NCBI GenBank assembly: GCA_041390105.1
Contig: JAWKQO010000001.1
Location: forward strand, 1,180,001-1,244,000
Length of the DNA: 64,000 bases
Direction of reading: 5' to 3'
DNA from: Gemmatimonadota bacterium
Lineage (GTDB): Bacteria; Gemmatimonadota; Gemmatimonadetes; Longimicrobiales; Gaopeijiaceae
Shown here: piece by piece, positions 1 to 7,586 of the stretch
Position numbering within the stretch: the first letter of the stretch is position 1
Layout of the letters: each line of letters begins with the position of its first letter
The notes under the pieces: model-generated
Told to the model about the DNA's origin: nothing
The model's input: the letters and a program-made list of their open reading frames with translations, nothing else
Databases searched by the model: none
Translations under genes and position numbers: made by a program

Positions 1-1107
1 ACGGCGATGCAGTTCGCGGGAGCGTTGGGCGGAGCTCCGCGCGTGACCGTCGCGGGCCCGAGCAGTGGGCCCCTGTGGCCACCGATGGCTCAGGAGGCGC
101 CTCGCCCGAGAGAACTCCCTCGCCCCTGGCCTTGGACGCCGGCCGCACGCCGGACCCTCCGTGAGTTGGCGCGCGGCGCCCACCTCCTCTACGCGTTCAA
201 AGCGATGCCCGGGAGTCTCGGTCTCGCCCTCGGCGTCGGGCGTGGACTCGACATCCCCGTCGCGCTGCACCTGGACGACTGGGACGCCGGTTTCTTCCAC
301 GACGTGTCGCCGCTGCGGCGGTGGGGTCGGGGGCTGCGCGATCTGCGGAACCCCTCAGGGGACCTGTACCTCCGCGGCATGGAGCGGTGGATCCCCGAGG
401 TCGCTTTCCTTACGGTCTCCTCACGGGCGCTGCAGCGCCGCTTCGGCGGCACGCTGGTTCGTCAGGGTGTGGACGTGCATCGCTTCGACCCTGCCCTTCA
501 CCCCCAGGATGAGGCCCGAGCTCGCCTCGGGCTCCCGCCCGACGTGCCTGTGGCCGTCTTCGCGGGTACACCCCGAGCGCACAAAGGGCTGGAAGACCTC
601 TTGGGCGCGATGCGGCGCCTGAGGGTGCCATTGCAGCTGCTGGTCGCAGGGGTTGCAGACGACGCGCTCGCCGGCGCTCTGCGTGCGGGAGGCGCGACCG
701 TGCGGGGCTCCTACGCCTTTTCCCAGTCCGGCTGGGTTCTGGGCGCGGCGGACTTCGCGGTGATCCCACAGCGGGACTCGCCCTTCGCCCGTCATCAACT
801 CCCGGCGAAGCTCCTCCACGCCCAGGCCCTCGCGCTCCCGACCCTGATCACGGACGTGGGCGACGCACACGAGCTGGTCGGGGGTTCAGCGCCGGCGGGA
901 CTCGTCGTCCCCGCCGGCGACCCCGACGCACTGGTCGAGGGTCTCGAGACGCTGGCCTGCGACAGTGGCCGCCGGGCGCGCATGGCCGTAGAGGCGCGCC
1001 GGAGAGCCGTACACGAACACGGCTGGCCGGCGATGCGCGACACCCTGGAGGCCCTCCTCCTTCAGGAGGGGTTCTCGGTTCCCCGTGCAGAGCGGGCGGA
1101 CTCGTAG
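1..1107 (+). CDS. GT4-like glycosyltransferase, 5' truncated by window edge
   Basis: The reading frame is open from base 1. The first ATG (base 7) lies in already coding-like sequence, and the usual N-terminal Rossmann start of a GT-B enzyme is missing, so the gene most likely begins outside the window. The visible part carries a C-terminal GT1/GT4-type domain: 'VAVFAGTPRAHKGLEDLL' near residue 185 and 'LPAKLLHAQALALPTLITDV' near residue 280, where the nucleotide-sugar pocket normally lies. It probably transfers a sugar onto a surface glycan precursor in the cytoplasm. Its 3' end overlaps the convergent gene at 1062-2171 by 46 bases. Donor and acceptor are unknown. Confidence 0.75.
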   Translation, partial: TAMQFAGALGGAPRVTVAGPSSGPLWPPMAQEAPRPRELPRPWPWTPAARRTLRELARGAHLLYAFKAMPGSLGLALGVGRGLDIPVALHLDDWDAGFFHDVSPLRRWGRGLRDLRNPSGDLYLRGMERWIPEVAFLTVSSRALQRRFGGTLVRQGVDVHRFDPALHPQDEARARLGLPPDVPVAVFAGTPRAHKGLEDLLGAMRRLRVPLQLLVAGVADDALAGALRAGGATVRGSYAFSQSGWVLGAADFAVIPQRDSPFARHQLPAKLLHAQALALPTLITDVGDAHELVGGSAPAGLVVPAGDPDALVEGLETLACDSGRRARMAVEARRRAVHEHGWPAMRDTLEALLLQEGFSVPRAERADS

Positions 1108-2171
1108 ACGGCCCGGAGCCGCGCCTTGAAGTGGGCTCGGGTAAACGTCTCCTCGAAGCGCGCACGCGCGCGCGTGCCCCAAACGCCCGCCAGCTCCGGG
1201 TCGCGGACGAGCGGCTCCAGCGCCTCGACCCAGGGGTCCGCGCCGGAGCCACGCACCACCTGCCCACCTGTCCCCACGATCTCCGGTAGAGCGGCAGTAT
1301 CGGATACCAACACCGCACGCCCGCAGGCCATCGCTTCCACCGCTACGAATCCGAAGCCTTCCGCCCGGGACGGCACCACCAATGCATGAGCCCGGGCCAG
1401 GATCGCGAAGAGGCGCTCCCGGGGAACCGCCGCCAGACCCATCACACCCTCTCGGGTCCAGTCCGGGTAGGCCGGGTCCCCCACCAGCGTGAGCTCGACC
1501 TCGAGCCCTCGTCCTCGAAGGCGTCGCTGCGCCTCCAGGGCCAGGTCGGCTCCCTTTCGCTCTGGATCGCGGCCCGCCAGCACCACCCGGAACGGCGAGG
1601 GCGGCGGGCCGGGGCCGACCCCCGGGTCGGAGAACCCGGGCGGCACGACGTGCACACGCTCAGACGGGACGCCCGCTGCCTTCAGGTGGCCGGCAGCGTA
1701 GTGGGAGAAGACCACGATGGCGGCCAGCCGCTCCCAGGAGACGAACTCGTTCGTGATGCCGAGGGGCGGGTAGAGCCGCGACGCGCGTGCGTAGAGCGTC
1801 CGGATGCGCTCGTCCGAGTAGGCGAGATACGCAGCCAGATAGTGACGGTAGGTCGCTCCGCCCAGGCTCATCACCACCGGCACGGAACCCTGGATGCGAT
1901 GGGTCAGGTTGTGGACGTGCACCACGTCGTAGGCGTCATCCACGCGGTACGCCCTCAGCCCAGGCAAGGGCCAGAGCCACGGATGCACGAGGCGGTTGAA
2001 CGCGCGCTCGGCCCACGCTTGGGCGCGCGCGCCCGGAGCGGATGCGTGGGCATCCAGCACGGCCCGGTAGGTGACGCCGTCCGGTGGATCCCCGATCAAG
2101 TCCGCGAGAAAGACTTCCTCGCCTCCGCCGCCCCGTGCCCCGAGCAGGAGGCAGGAGAGTGGGTCAGCCAC
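1062..2171 (-). CDS. GT4 family glycosyltransferase
   Basis: A 369-residue GT-B glycosyltransferase. The N-terminal half contains 'YDVVHVHNLTHRIQG'. The C-terminal half contains 'VVLAGRDPERKGADLAL' and the retaining-GT4 E-x7-E element in 'AEGFGFVAVEAMACGRAV'. I chose the GTG at 2171 because it overlaps the stop of the upstream membrane gene by 8 bases (GTGGCTGA), a typical coupled junction. An ATG at 2237 gives a longer N-terminus buried in that gene. Likely role: adding a hexose-type sugar in polysaccharide assembly. The specific substrate cannot be read from the sequence. Confidence 0.82.
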   Translation of the reverse strand: MADPLSCLLLGARGGGGEEVFLADLIGDPPDGVTYRAVLDAHASAPGARAQAWAERAFNRLVHPWLWPLPGLRAYRVDDAYDVVHVHNLTHRIQGSVPVVMSLGGATYRHYLAAYLAYSDERIRTLYARASRLYPPLGITNEFVSWERLAAIVVFSHYAAGHLKAAGVPSERVHVVPPGFSDPGVGPGPPPSPFRVVLAGRDPERKGADLALEAQRRLRGRGLEVELTLVGDPAYPDWTREGVMGLAAVPRERLFAILARAHALVVPSRAEGFGFVAVEAMACGRAVLVSDTAALPEIVGTGGQVVRGSGADPWVEALEPLVRDPELAGVWGTRARARFEETFTRAHFKARLRAVYESARSARGTENPS

Positions 2172-3513
2172 CGGAGCGACGCGCCAGGCGACGTTGCCGC
2201 CACACCTCGATCCCGATGGCCGCGAATACGAGCACACCGATGACGAGCTGAGAACGGTGTCGATAGGCCGTCCCCGCGTTTCCCTCCACGAGACCGTATA
2301 CGCTCGCGGTCAGCACGAAGAAGGTCAGGACGGGTATGGCTCGCTCGAAGTACCGACGCAGCACGTGGAGCGCGCCGCCGATGGCGAAGAGGAACAGCAC
2401 GTACCAGAGAACCGTTTCCGGGAACGCCATGGCGGCCAGGGGGCTGCTGGTGGCCTGCCAGGGGAACGGGGCGAAGAGGAAGAACGAGAGGCCGAGCGGC
2501 AGGAAGGCCAGACCGCGAGCCGGTGTGGAGATGTCCACGCCAGGGGCGAAGGCCGTGCCTCCGAACGCCAGCGCGCGCCGTTGCGCGTCGAGACCCTCGA
2601 AGCTCGCCGTCTCCAGGAGCTCGGTTCCGAATCCCAGCACGCGATAGGCGCCGACCCACAGCGCCAGGACCGCGACGGCCGTCAGCAGTCGGGGAACGGG
2701 TCGCCGGCGGGCCGCCAGCGGCAGGGAGCCCACCAGAGCCAACCCGGCCATCCAGGCCATATAGTCGCGCAGCACCGCGAGGAGCCCCAACACGCAGAGC
2801 AGGCCCACCAGCACCCCGAGTCGGGGTCGTACGTGCAATCGCACCGCCAGCAGCAGGAAAACGGTGTTGAGCAGCGTGATGGGCGCCTCGCGCAGATTCT
2901 GCGTCGACCACAGGATGAGCGAGGGCATCAGAAACACCAGCAGCGCGCCTGCGTTGGCGCCGGCACGCCCGCCGACTTCTCCTCCCAGGCGGTAGGCGGC
3001 CAGCCCGGCCCAGACACCCAACGTGGCGTTGACGATCTTCGGAGCCAGCGGTACGAAGCCGAACAGCCGGAACAGCAGCGCGTTCCAATAGAACCAGGCG
3101 ACTTCGTAGGTGCCGCCGATCTGCGCGGGAGGCGGCCCCTCCCCTTCGAGGTAGCGAAGGGTCCTCCAGCCCACGTCCTGGAACGTGAACTGGTCGGGCG
3201 CGAAGACGTCGACGGGTAGGGAGAAGTGGAGGGCCAGGGCGAGTCCCACCCGAAGCAGAAAGCCCGCCAGGACGAGGCGGAGCAGGAACGGGACATCGTC
3301 CGGCTCGACCAGCGCTCGGAACGCGACCGCGATCGAAAGCGCACCGAATGACACCACCGCCAGGGTCGCGCCCTGGTCGGCGGGGGATCCCCGCGTCAGC
3401 AGGAGAACGAGTCCGCCAAGGGCGACCAGCGCACCGCCTGCAACCGCCGCATCCGCCAGGCGCCACCCCCAGGCACCCGGCGCCCATGGAGGACGTCGGG
3501 CCTCCGCATGCAC
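2164..3513 (-). CDS. Polytopic membrane protein, GT-C (GT39/ArnT-like) fold candidate
   Basis: About 449 residues with roughly ten hydrophobic segments from residue 20 to the C-terminus. An early extracytoplasmic loop 'VDVFAPDQFTFQDVGW' carries acidic residues where GT-C glycosyltransferases keep their catalytic Asp. 'YEVAWFYWNALLFRLFGF' and 'ILWSTQNLREAPITLLN' resemble GT39/PMT-type membrane enzymes using polyprenyl-phosphate sugars. This is a fold-level guess and no specific family is certain. The start is uncertain: GTG 3513 lies just past the rpmB terminator, while ATG 3558 would place that hairpin inside the gene. It is coupled to the downstream GT4 gene. Confidence 0.65.
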   Translation of the reverse strand: MHAEARRPPWAPGAWGWRLADAAVAGGALVALGGLVLLLTRGSPADQGATLAVVSFGALSIAVAFRALVEPDDVPFLLRLVLAGFLLRVGLALALHFSLPVDVFAPDQFTFQDVGWRTLRYLEGEGPPPAQIGGTYEVAWFYWNALLFRLFGFVPLAPKIVNATLGVWAGLAAYRLGGEVGGRAGANAGALLVFLMPSLILWSTQNLREAPITLLNTVFLLLAVRLHVRPRLGVLVGLLCVLGLLAVLRDYMAWMAGLALVGSLPLAARRRPVPRLLTAVAVLALWVGAYRVLGFGTELLETASFEGLDAQRRALAFGGTAFAPGVDISTPARGLAFLPLGLSFFLFAPFPWQATSSPLAAMAFPETVLWYVLFLFAIGGALHVLRRYFERAIPVLTFFVLTASVYGLVEGNAGTAYRHRSQLVIGVLVFAAIGIEVWRQRRLARRSGG

Positions 3514-3515
3514 AA

Positions 3516-3544
3516 CGCCCCCGCGGCCGGAAGCCGCGGGGGCG
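3516..3544 (-). terminator. Hairpin terminator after rpmB
   Basis: A perfect 12-bp stem (CGCCCCCGCGGC at 3516-3527, GCCGCGGGGGCG at 3533-3544) with a 5-nt loop lies 38 bases beyond the rpmB stop. The minus-strand transcript continues TTGTG, only weakly U-rich. Position and stability make it the likely end of the translation super-operon. Confidence 0.6.
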
Positions 3545-3582
3545 TGCAGGTCACCCATCGGTTCTGGACGGGCGGTCGGGGG

Positions 3583-3798
3583 TCAGACCCCCGCCGCAGC
3601 CGCGCGCGGCGCTTTGCGGATCTTGCCCGCGTGGATGCACGAGGTGCAGGCACGGACGCGCTTGGGGACACCGTCGGCGCCCAGCACCCGCACCGTCTGC
3701 AGGTTGGGCAACCAGCGGCGCCGCGATTTGTTGTTCGCGTGGCTCACCTTGTTGCCCGTCGAGGGCTTCTTGCCGCAAACCGAACAGACTCTGGCCAT
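3583..3798 (-). CDS. rpmB: 50S ribosomal protein L28
   Basis: 71 residues, usual length. The N-terminus 'MARVCSVCGKKPSTGNKVSH' and 'ANNKSRRRWLPNLQTVRV' are diagnostic of bL28. Cys5/Cys8 and Cys51/Cys54 form the zinc-binding C-x2-C pairs of the Cys-plus form. It is the last gene of the ribosomal operon here, 19 bases after a small membrane-protein gene. In many genomes rpmB sits with rpmG or alone, so its place behind rplQ is worth noting. Confidence 0.96.
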   Translation of the reverse strand: MARVCSVCGKKPSTGNKVSHANNKSRRRWLPNLQTVRVLGADGVPKRVRACTSCIHAGKIRKAPRAAAAGV

Positions 3799-3817
3799 GA
3801 TTCCCTGCCTCGTTTCC

Positions 3818-4333
3818 TCAGCCGCCCATTCCGGCGGATACCCGGGTGGCGTCGATGTAGCTCTCGGCGAACTCCGCCTCGATGCGGTTCACGTCGTTGG
3901 TGAACGACCCTCCGTTCTGCCAGGCGTCCAGCACGCTGTCCGACATGATGCGGACGGTCCCCGACACATCGGCGGTCCCTCCGGCCGTAAGCACCAGGCC
4001 GTTGACGAAGAGGGCCGGATCCACGCGCACCAGGTAGGGCTGGTCGTTCGTCAGCTTGGTCCAGAAGGCATGGTTGCCCAGGAGGCTCACGACCTCGATG
4101 TCCTCCATGCGGATGGTCTGGTCGACGTAGCCCGCGGGATTCCCGGTGAAGTCGGCGACGGTGACCAGGGCCCCCTCACCGGGCATGGCTTCTGGCTCCT
4201 CTTCCTCGACCATCACGGCCTGAGAAGGTTCGGCCGTCAGGCTGAGCCAGTACATGAAGCCGCCAATCGCCAGGAAAGCCACGATCATCAGGAGCGTGGC
4301 GGCGCCACTGGCGCCCTTACGAGATCCGAACAT
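3818..4333 (-). CDS. Small membrane-anchored protein of unknown function in the rplQ-rpmB operon
   Basis: 171 residues. One N-terminal transmembrane helix (about 12-32), an acidic linker 'VMVEEEEPEAMPGEG' (about 41-55), then a roughly 110-residue soluble domain. The pattern 'GYVDQTIRMEDIEVVSLLGN', 'YLVRVDPALF', 'ADVSGTVRIM' resembles an OB-fold-like beta barrel facing the periplasm. I recognise no named family. It is 18 bases downstream of rplQ and 19 upstream of rpmB, so it is surely co-transcribed with ribosomal genes. Function unknown. Confidence 0.8.
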   Translation of the reverse strand: MFGSRKGASGAATLLMIVAFLAIGGFMYWLSLTAEPSQAVMVEEEEPEAMPGEGALVTVADFTGNPAGYVDQTIRMEDIEVVSLLGNHAFWTKLTNDQPYLVRVDPALFVNGLVLTAGGTADVSGTVRIMSDSVLDAWQNGGSFTNDVNRIEAEFAESYIDATRVSAGMGG

Positions 4334-4351
4334 GCTTGACCGTCCGTTTCG

Positions 4352-4714
4352 TTAGGAGTCCGACCCGACGAGCTCGATCAGCGCCATCTCCGCGGCATCG
4401 CCGCTGCGGGCACCCATCTTCAGGATGCGGGTGTATCCGCCGGGACGATCACCATAGCGCGGCCCGATCTCGTCGAACAGCTTCCCGAGCACGGCTCGGT
4501 CCGAGATCTTGCGCGCCGCCAGCCGGCGCGCATGCACATCCCCGCGCTTGGCCAGCGTGATAAGCCGCTCGGCGAAAGGCCGCAGCTCCTTGGCCTTGGC
4601 CGTGGTCGTGCGGATCCGCCCATGGCGGAACAGCGCGGTGGCCAGGTTGCGGAGAAGGGCCCGCCGGTGGCCGGCGGTCCGCGAAAGTTGGCGCCCTCTT
4701 TTGGCGTGTCTCAT
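4352..4714 (-). CDS. rplQ: 50S ribosomal protein L17
   Basis: 120 residues, normal length for bL17. The N-terminus 'MRHAKRGRQLSRTAGHRRAL' and 'LRNLATALFRHGRIRTTTAK' are the family signature, followed by 'KRGDVHARRLAARKI' and 'GGYTRILKMGARSGDAAEMA'. It follows rpoA by 64 bases, the canonical end of the alpha operon. L17 is an early 50S assembly protein near the tunnel exit. Confidence 0.97.
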   Translation of the reverse strand: MRHAKRGRQLSRTAGHRRALLRNLATALFRHGRIRTTTAKAKELRPFAERLITLAKRGDVHARRLAARKISDRAVLGKLFDEIGPRYGDRPGGYTRILKMGARSGDAAEMALIELVGSDS

Positions 4715-4778
4715 CGTGATTCGTTCCTAAGCTACCGACTTGGAACCCGGTTGGCGAACCCGCTCGGGCTCCGCCTCC

Positions 4779-5801
4779 TCAGGCCTCGGCCCCGGTGTCG
4801 TCACCGGCAAAGACTCGGCCCCCGTCCTCCAGGTTCATCCCGAAGTCCAGGTTGTGCTCGGAGAGGAAGTCCTTGATCTCCTGGAGAGACTTCTTGCCGA
4901 AGTTCTCGATGGCCAGCATCTCGTCCTCGGTCTTCTGCACCAGATCACCCAGCGTCCGGATGTTCTCCTTCTGCAGGGAGTTTCGGGAGCGGACGCTCAG
5001 CTCGGCCAGATCCTCGATCGAGCGGGCGAACAGCTCCTTCATGCGGTCCGGCACCACGCGCCCGCCCGAGGAGCCGCCCTCGGGGAGGGCACCACCAGCG
5101 AGGTGCTGCAGGTAGCCGAGGTGACGCTGCACCAGGGCGGCCGCGTAGGCCACAGCCTCGGCGGGACGAAGCGATCCGTCCGTCTCAACCTGCAACGTGA
5201 GGCGGTCGAAGTCGGTGCGCTGGCCAACCCGAGTCTCGTCCACGGTGAAGTTCGCCCGCCGGACCGGGTTGTAGATCGCATCGATGCGGACGAGATCCAC
5301 GGGAGCACCCCGGGGAATCGGATGCTGGTCCGCCAGGACGAAGCCTCGGCCTTTGTTCACGTACAGCTCGATGTGGAGGTCGCGGTCCTCTTCCAGCGTC
5401 ATGATGTGATGCGACGGATCGACGACGGTTGCCGAACCCGGAGCCTGGATGTCCGCGGCCGTCACCGGCCCGGCCTTGCTGACGTCCAGCTCCAGCGTGG
5501 CCTCCTCGACGTCGTCCGAGAGCTGCACCACCAGTGACTTCAGGTTCTGGATCACCTGGTGGACGTCCTCGGCCACCCCGTGGATCGTCTGGTGCTCGTG
5601 CACCACGCCCTCGATGCGGAAGGCCCAGACCGCGGACCCTGGCAGAGACGACAGCAGCACCCTGCGAACAGAGTTGCCGAGCGTATGTCCGAAACCGCGC
5701 TCGAGCGGCTCGATCAGGAACGTCGCCCCCCGCCCATCAGAGGAGGCGGAGACGCTCTCGGCTCGCTCCGGCAGTACCAGTCCTGTCAAATCGATATCCA
5801 C
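4779..5801 (-). CDS. rpoA: DNA-directed RNA polymerase subunit alpha
   Basis: 340 residues. The N-terminal assembly domain shows 'LEPLERGFGHTLGNSVRRVLLSSLPGSAV', quoted here in overlapping parts: 'ERGFGHTLGNSVRRVLLSS' and 'LSSLPGSAVWAFRIEGV'. A flexible linker near 235-255 leads to the alpha-CTD with helix-hairpin-helix 'RNSLQKENIRTLGDLV' and 'IENFGKKSLQEIKDFL', which contacts UP elements and activators. The dimer nucleates RNA polymerase assembly. Both domains are intact and it sits between rpsD and rplQ as usual. Confidence 0.98.
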   Translation of the reverse strand: MDIDLTGLVLPERAESVSASSDGRGATFLIEPLERGFGHTLGNSVRRVLLSSLPGSAVWAFRIEGVVHEHQTIHGVAEDVHQVIQNLKSLVVQLSDDVEEATLELDVSKAGPVTAADIQAPGSATVVDPSHHIMTLEEDRDLHIELYVNKGRGFVLADQHPIPRGAPVDLVRIDAIYNPVRRANFTVDETRVGQRTDFDRLTLQVETDGSLRPAEAVAYAAALVQRHLGYLQHLAGGALPEGGSSGGRVVPDRMKELFARSIEDLAELSVRSRNSLQKENIRTLGDLVQKTEDEMLAIENFGKKSLQEIKDFLSEHNLDFGMNLEDGGRVFAGDDTGAEA

Positions 5802-5859
5802 GTTCTCCTCCGGTTCGCCCCCGTGGGGCTGAGGATCCAGTCGATGGAGGTGCTGATCG

Positions 5860-6495
5860 TTACTTCGAGTAGAGCTCGACGATCAGCTGCTCTTGAACGG
5901 CGAGCGGAATCTCCGCGCGCGTCGGTGTGCGCATCATGCGGCCCACACGCGCCTTTTCGTCGAGCGCGATCCAGTCGACCAGGGGCGGCCGCGCCCGGGA
6001 CTCCAGGCTGGCCTGAACGATCTCGAGGCCCTTGGATTTGATCCCGAGAGCAACCTCGTCGCCCTGCTTGACGGAATAGCTGGGAACATCCACCACGTGG
6101 CCATTGACCTCGACGTGGCGATGCCGGACCAACTGTCGCGCCTGGTTCCGGCTGGAGGCGAAGCCCATCCGGAAGACCATGTTGTCCAGGCGGGATTCCA
6201 AGGCTACCAGCAGGTTCTCACCAGTCACGCCCTGCCGCTTGGCCGCATTGTCGAACAAGTTGCGGAACTGGGTCTCACCCATTCCGTAGATGCGCTTGAC
6301 CTTCTGTTTCTCACGCAGCTGCGTTGCATAGTCCGAGCTCTTGCGGCGCCGCGCCTTGGCGGGGCCGTGCTGGCCGGGAGGATAGTTGCGCCGGTCGACC
6401 GGGCACTTCTCCGTGTAGCACTTGGTGCCCTTCAAAAAGAGCTTCTGTCCCTCGCGGCGGCACAGCTTGCAGACCGCCCCCGTGTACCGTGCCAT
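5860..6495 (-). CDS. rpsD: 30S ribosomal protein S4
   Basis: 211 residues. The N-terminus has four cysteines, 'CKLCRREGQKLF' and 'KCYTEKCPVDRR', the zinc-binding Cys-plus form of uS4. The S4 RNA-binding domain lies near 98-160, with 'RLDNMVFRMGFASSRNQARQ' and 'LVRHRHVEVNGHVVDVPSY'. S4 nucleates 30S assembly on 16S rRNA and in several bacteria represses its own alpha operon. Only 1 base separates it from rpsK upstream, suggesting coupled translation. Confidence 0.98.
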   Translation of the reverse strand: MARYTGAVCKLCRREGQKLFLKGTKCYTEKCPVDRRNYPPGQHGPAKARRRKSSDYATQLREKQKVKRIYGMGETQFRNLFDNAAKRQGVTGENLLVALESRLDNMVFRMGFASSRNQARQLVRHRHVEVNGHVVDVPSYSVKQGDEVALGIKSKGLEIVQASLESRARPPLVDWIALDEKARVGRMMRTPTRAEIPLAVQEQLIVELYSK

Positions 6496-6496
6496 G

Positions 6497-6889
6497 TCAG
6501 ACCCTGCGCTTCTTGGGAGGCCGGCACCCGTTGTGGGGCAGCGGCGTCACGTCCTGGATGGAACGAACATGCAATCCGGCGGCGGAGAGGGCCTGAATCG
6601 CCGATTCACGCCCGGAACCCGGTCCCTGCACCCGCACGTGCACCCGGCGCACGCCAAGGCTGTAGGCGTCCTTCCCCGCCTGCTCGGCAGCCACCGTGGC
6701 GGCGAACGGGGTGGACTTCTTGGAGCCCTTGAATCCCGCCTTGCCGGACGTGGCCCACGCCACGGTGTTGCCCTGGGAGTCGGTGATCGTGACCAGGGTG
6801 TTGTTGAACGTCGCCTTGATGTGGGCGATGCCTTCCGCCTCGACGACCTTCTTGGCCTTCTTGGTCCGAGTGCCTTTCGAGAGTGCCAC
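6497..6889 (-). CDS. rpsK: 30S ribosomal protein S11
   Basis: 130 residues. Core signatures 'AHIKATFNNTLVTITDSQGN' and 'VRRVHVRVQGPGSGRESAIQ', ending in 'DVTPLPHNGCRPPKKRRV', the conserved basic tail with the Asn-Gly pair known to form isoaspartate in this family. It belongs to the 30S platform. It is preceded by an unusually long structured 120-nt spacer after rpsM. Confidence 0.98.
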   Translation of the reverse strand: MALSKGTRTKKAKKVVEAEGIAHIKATFNNTLVTITDSQGNTVAWATSGKAGFKGSKKSTPFAATVAAEQAGKDAYSLGVRRVHVRVQGPGSGRESAIQALSAAGLHVRSIQDVTPLPHNGCRPPKKRRV

Positions 6890-7009
6890 GCTCAGTACCT
6901 TCCAGGAATCCTGGTTTCTTCTGCTTCCGAGAATGCGATGCGGCGGGCCTCGGCGAGGGCCGCCGCACGTCCCTGCGGTCGTCTGTGCGGCAGGGGCCGC
7001 ACGTCGAGC
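6890..7009 (-). promoter_or_regulatory. Structured rpsM-rpsK intercistronic spacer
   Basis: This 120-nt spacer holds an 11-of-12-bp hairpin (6939-6950 with 6956-6967, loop 6951-6955), a palindrome CCAGGAATCCTGG at 6902-6914 just ahead of the rpsK start, and two 9-base direct repeats GCCGCACGT at 6962-6970 and 6996-7004. Most other junctions in this operon are under 60 bases. It may be a translational control or RNA-processing site; function is inferred. Confidence 0.45.
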
Positions 7010-7390
7010 CTATTTCTTCGGCGCCTTCTTCTTGCCCGCGATCGGCCGACGAGCGCCCTTGTGCGTCCGGGCGTTCGTGTGTGTCCGCTGGCCGCGGACC
7101 GGAAGACCCCGGCGATGCCGAAGGCCGCGGTAGCACCCGATGTCCATCAGGCGCTTCACGTTCATGCTGACCTCGGTACGAAGCGCACCCTCGACCTTGT
7201 AGCTGGACTCGATCTCCCGGCGAATGCGGTTGACGTCTTCGTCCGTGAGATCCTGGGTGCGGCGGCTGGGGTCCACGCCGATCTTGGCGAGGATCTCCCG
7301 GGCCCGCTGGTGCCCGATGCCATAGATGTAGGTCAGCGCAATCTCGATGCGCTTTCCCCTCGGTAGGTCGACGCCTGCGATTCTGGCCAT
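7010..7390 (-). CDS. rpsM: 30S ribosomal protein S13
   Basis: 126 residues. 'MARIAGVDLPRGKRIEIALT' and 'YIYGIGHQRAREILAKIGVD' form the uS13 N-terminal domain. 'YRGLRHRRGLPVRGQRTHTN' followed by 'ARTHKGARRPIAGKKKAPKK' is the basic tail reaching toward P-site tRNA. It sits in the 30S head and contacts L5 and tRNA. It follows rpmJ by 18 bases. Confidence 0.98.
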   Translation of the reverse strand: MARIAGVDLPRGKRIEIALTYIYGIGHQRAREILAKIGVDPSRRTQDLTDEDVNRIRREIESSYKVEGALRTEVSMNVKRLMDIGCYRGLRHRRGLPVRGQRTHTNARTHKGARRPIAGKKKAPKK

Positions 7391-7408
7391 GCTTCCGGTC
7401 GGTGCCCC

Positions 7409-7525
7409 TTAGCCCTGCCGCTGTTTGTGCTTCGGATTACGCTTGCAGATGATCCGCACCACGCCACGGCGGCGGATCACCTTGCAGTGTTCGCAAATCG
7501 GTTTGACGCTGCTTCTGACCTTCAT
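7409..7525 (-). CDS. rpmJ: 50S ribosomal protein L36
   Basis: A 38-residue gene read on the minus strand: 'MKVRSSVKPICEHCKVIRRR' then 'GVVRIICKRNPKHKQRQG'. The zinc-ribbon ligands C-x2-C-x12-C-x4-H of the Cys-plus bL36 form are all present. Start ATG at 7525, stop TAA at 7411-7409. It lies directly between map and rpsM. infA, often found just upstream of rpmJ, is absent from the 61-base gap to map. Confidence 0.96.
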   Translation of the reverse strand: MKVRSSVKPICEHCKVIRRRGVVRIICKRNPKHKQRQG

Positions 7526-7586
7526 CGGAGCTCCCTCAAGGCGGCCGTGGCAGAGCTAACTATACTAGCCTGACCCCTGAACCCGT

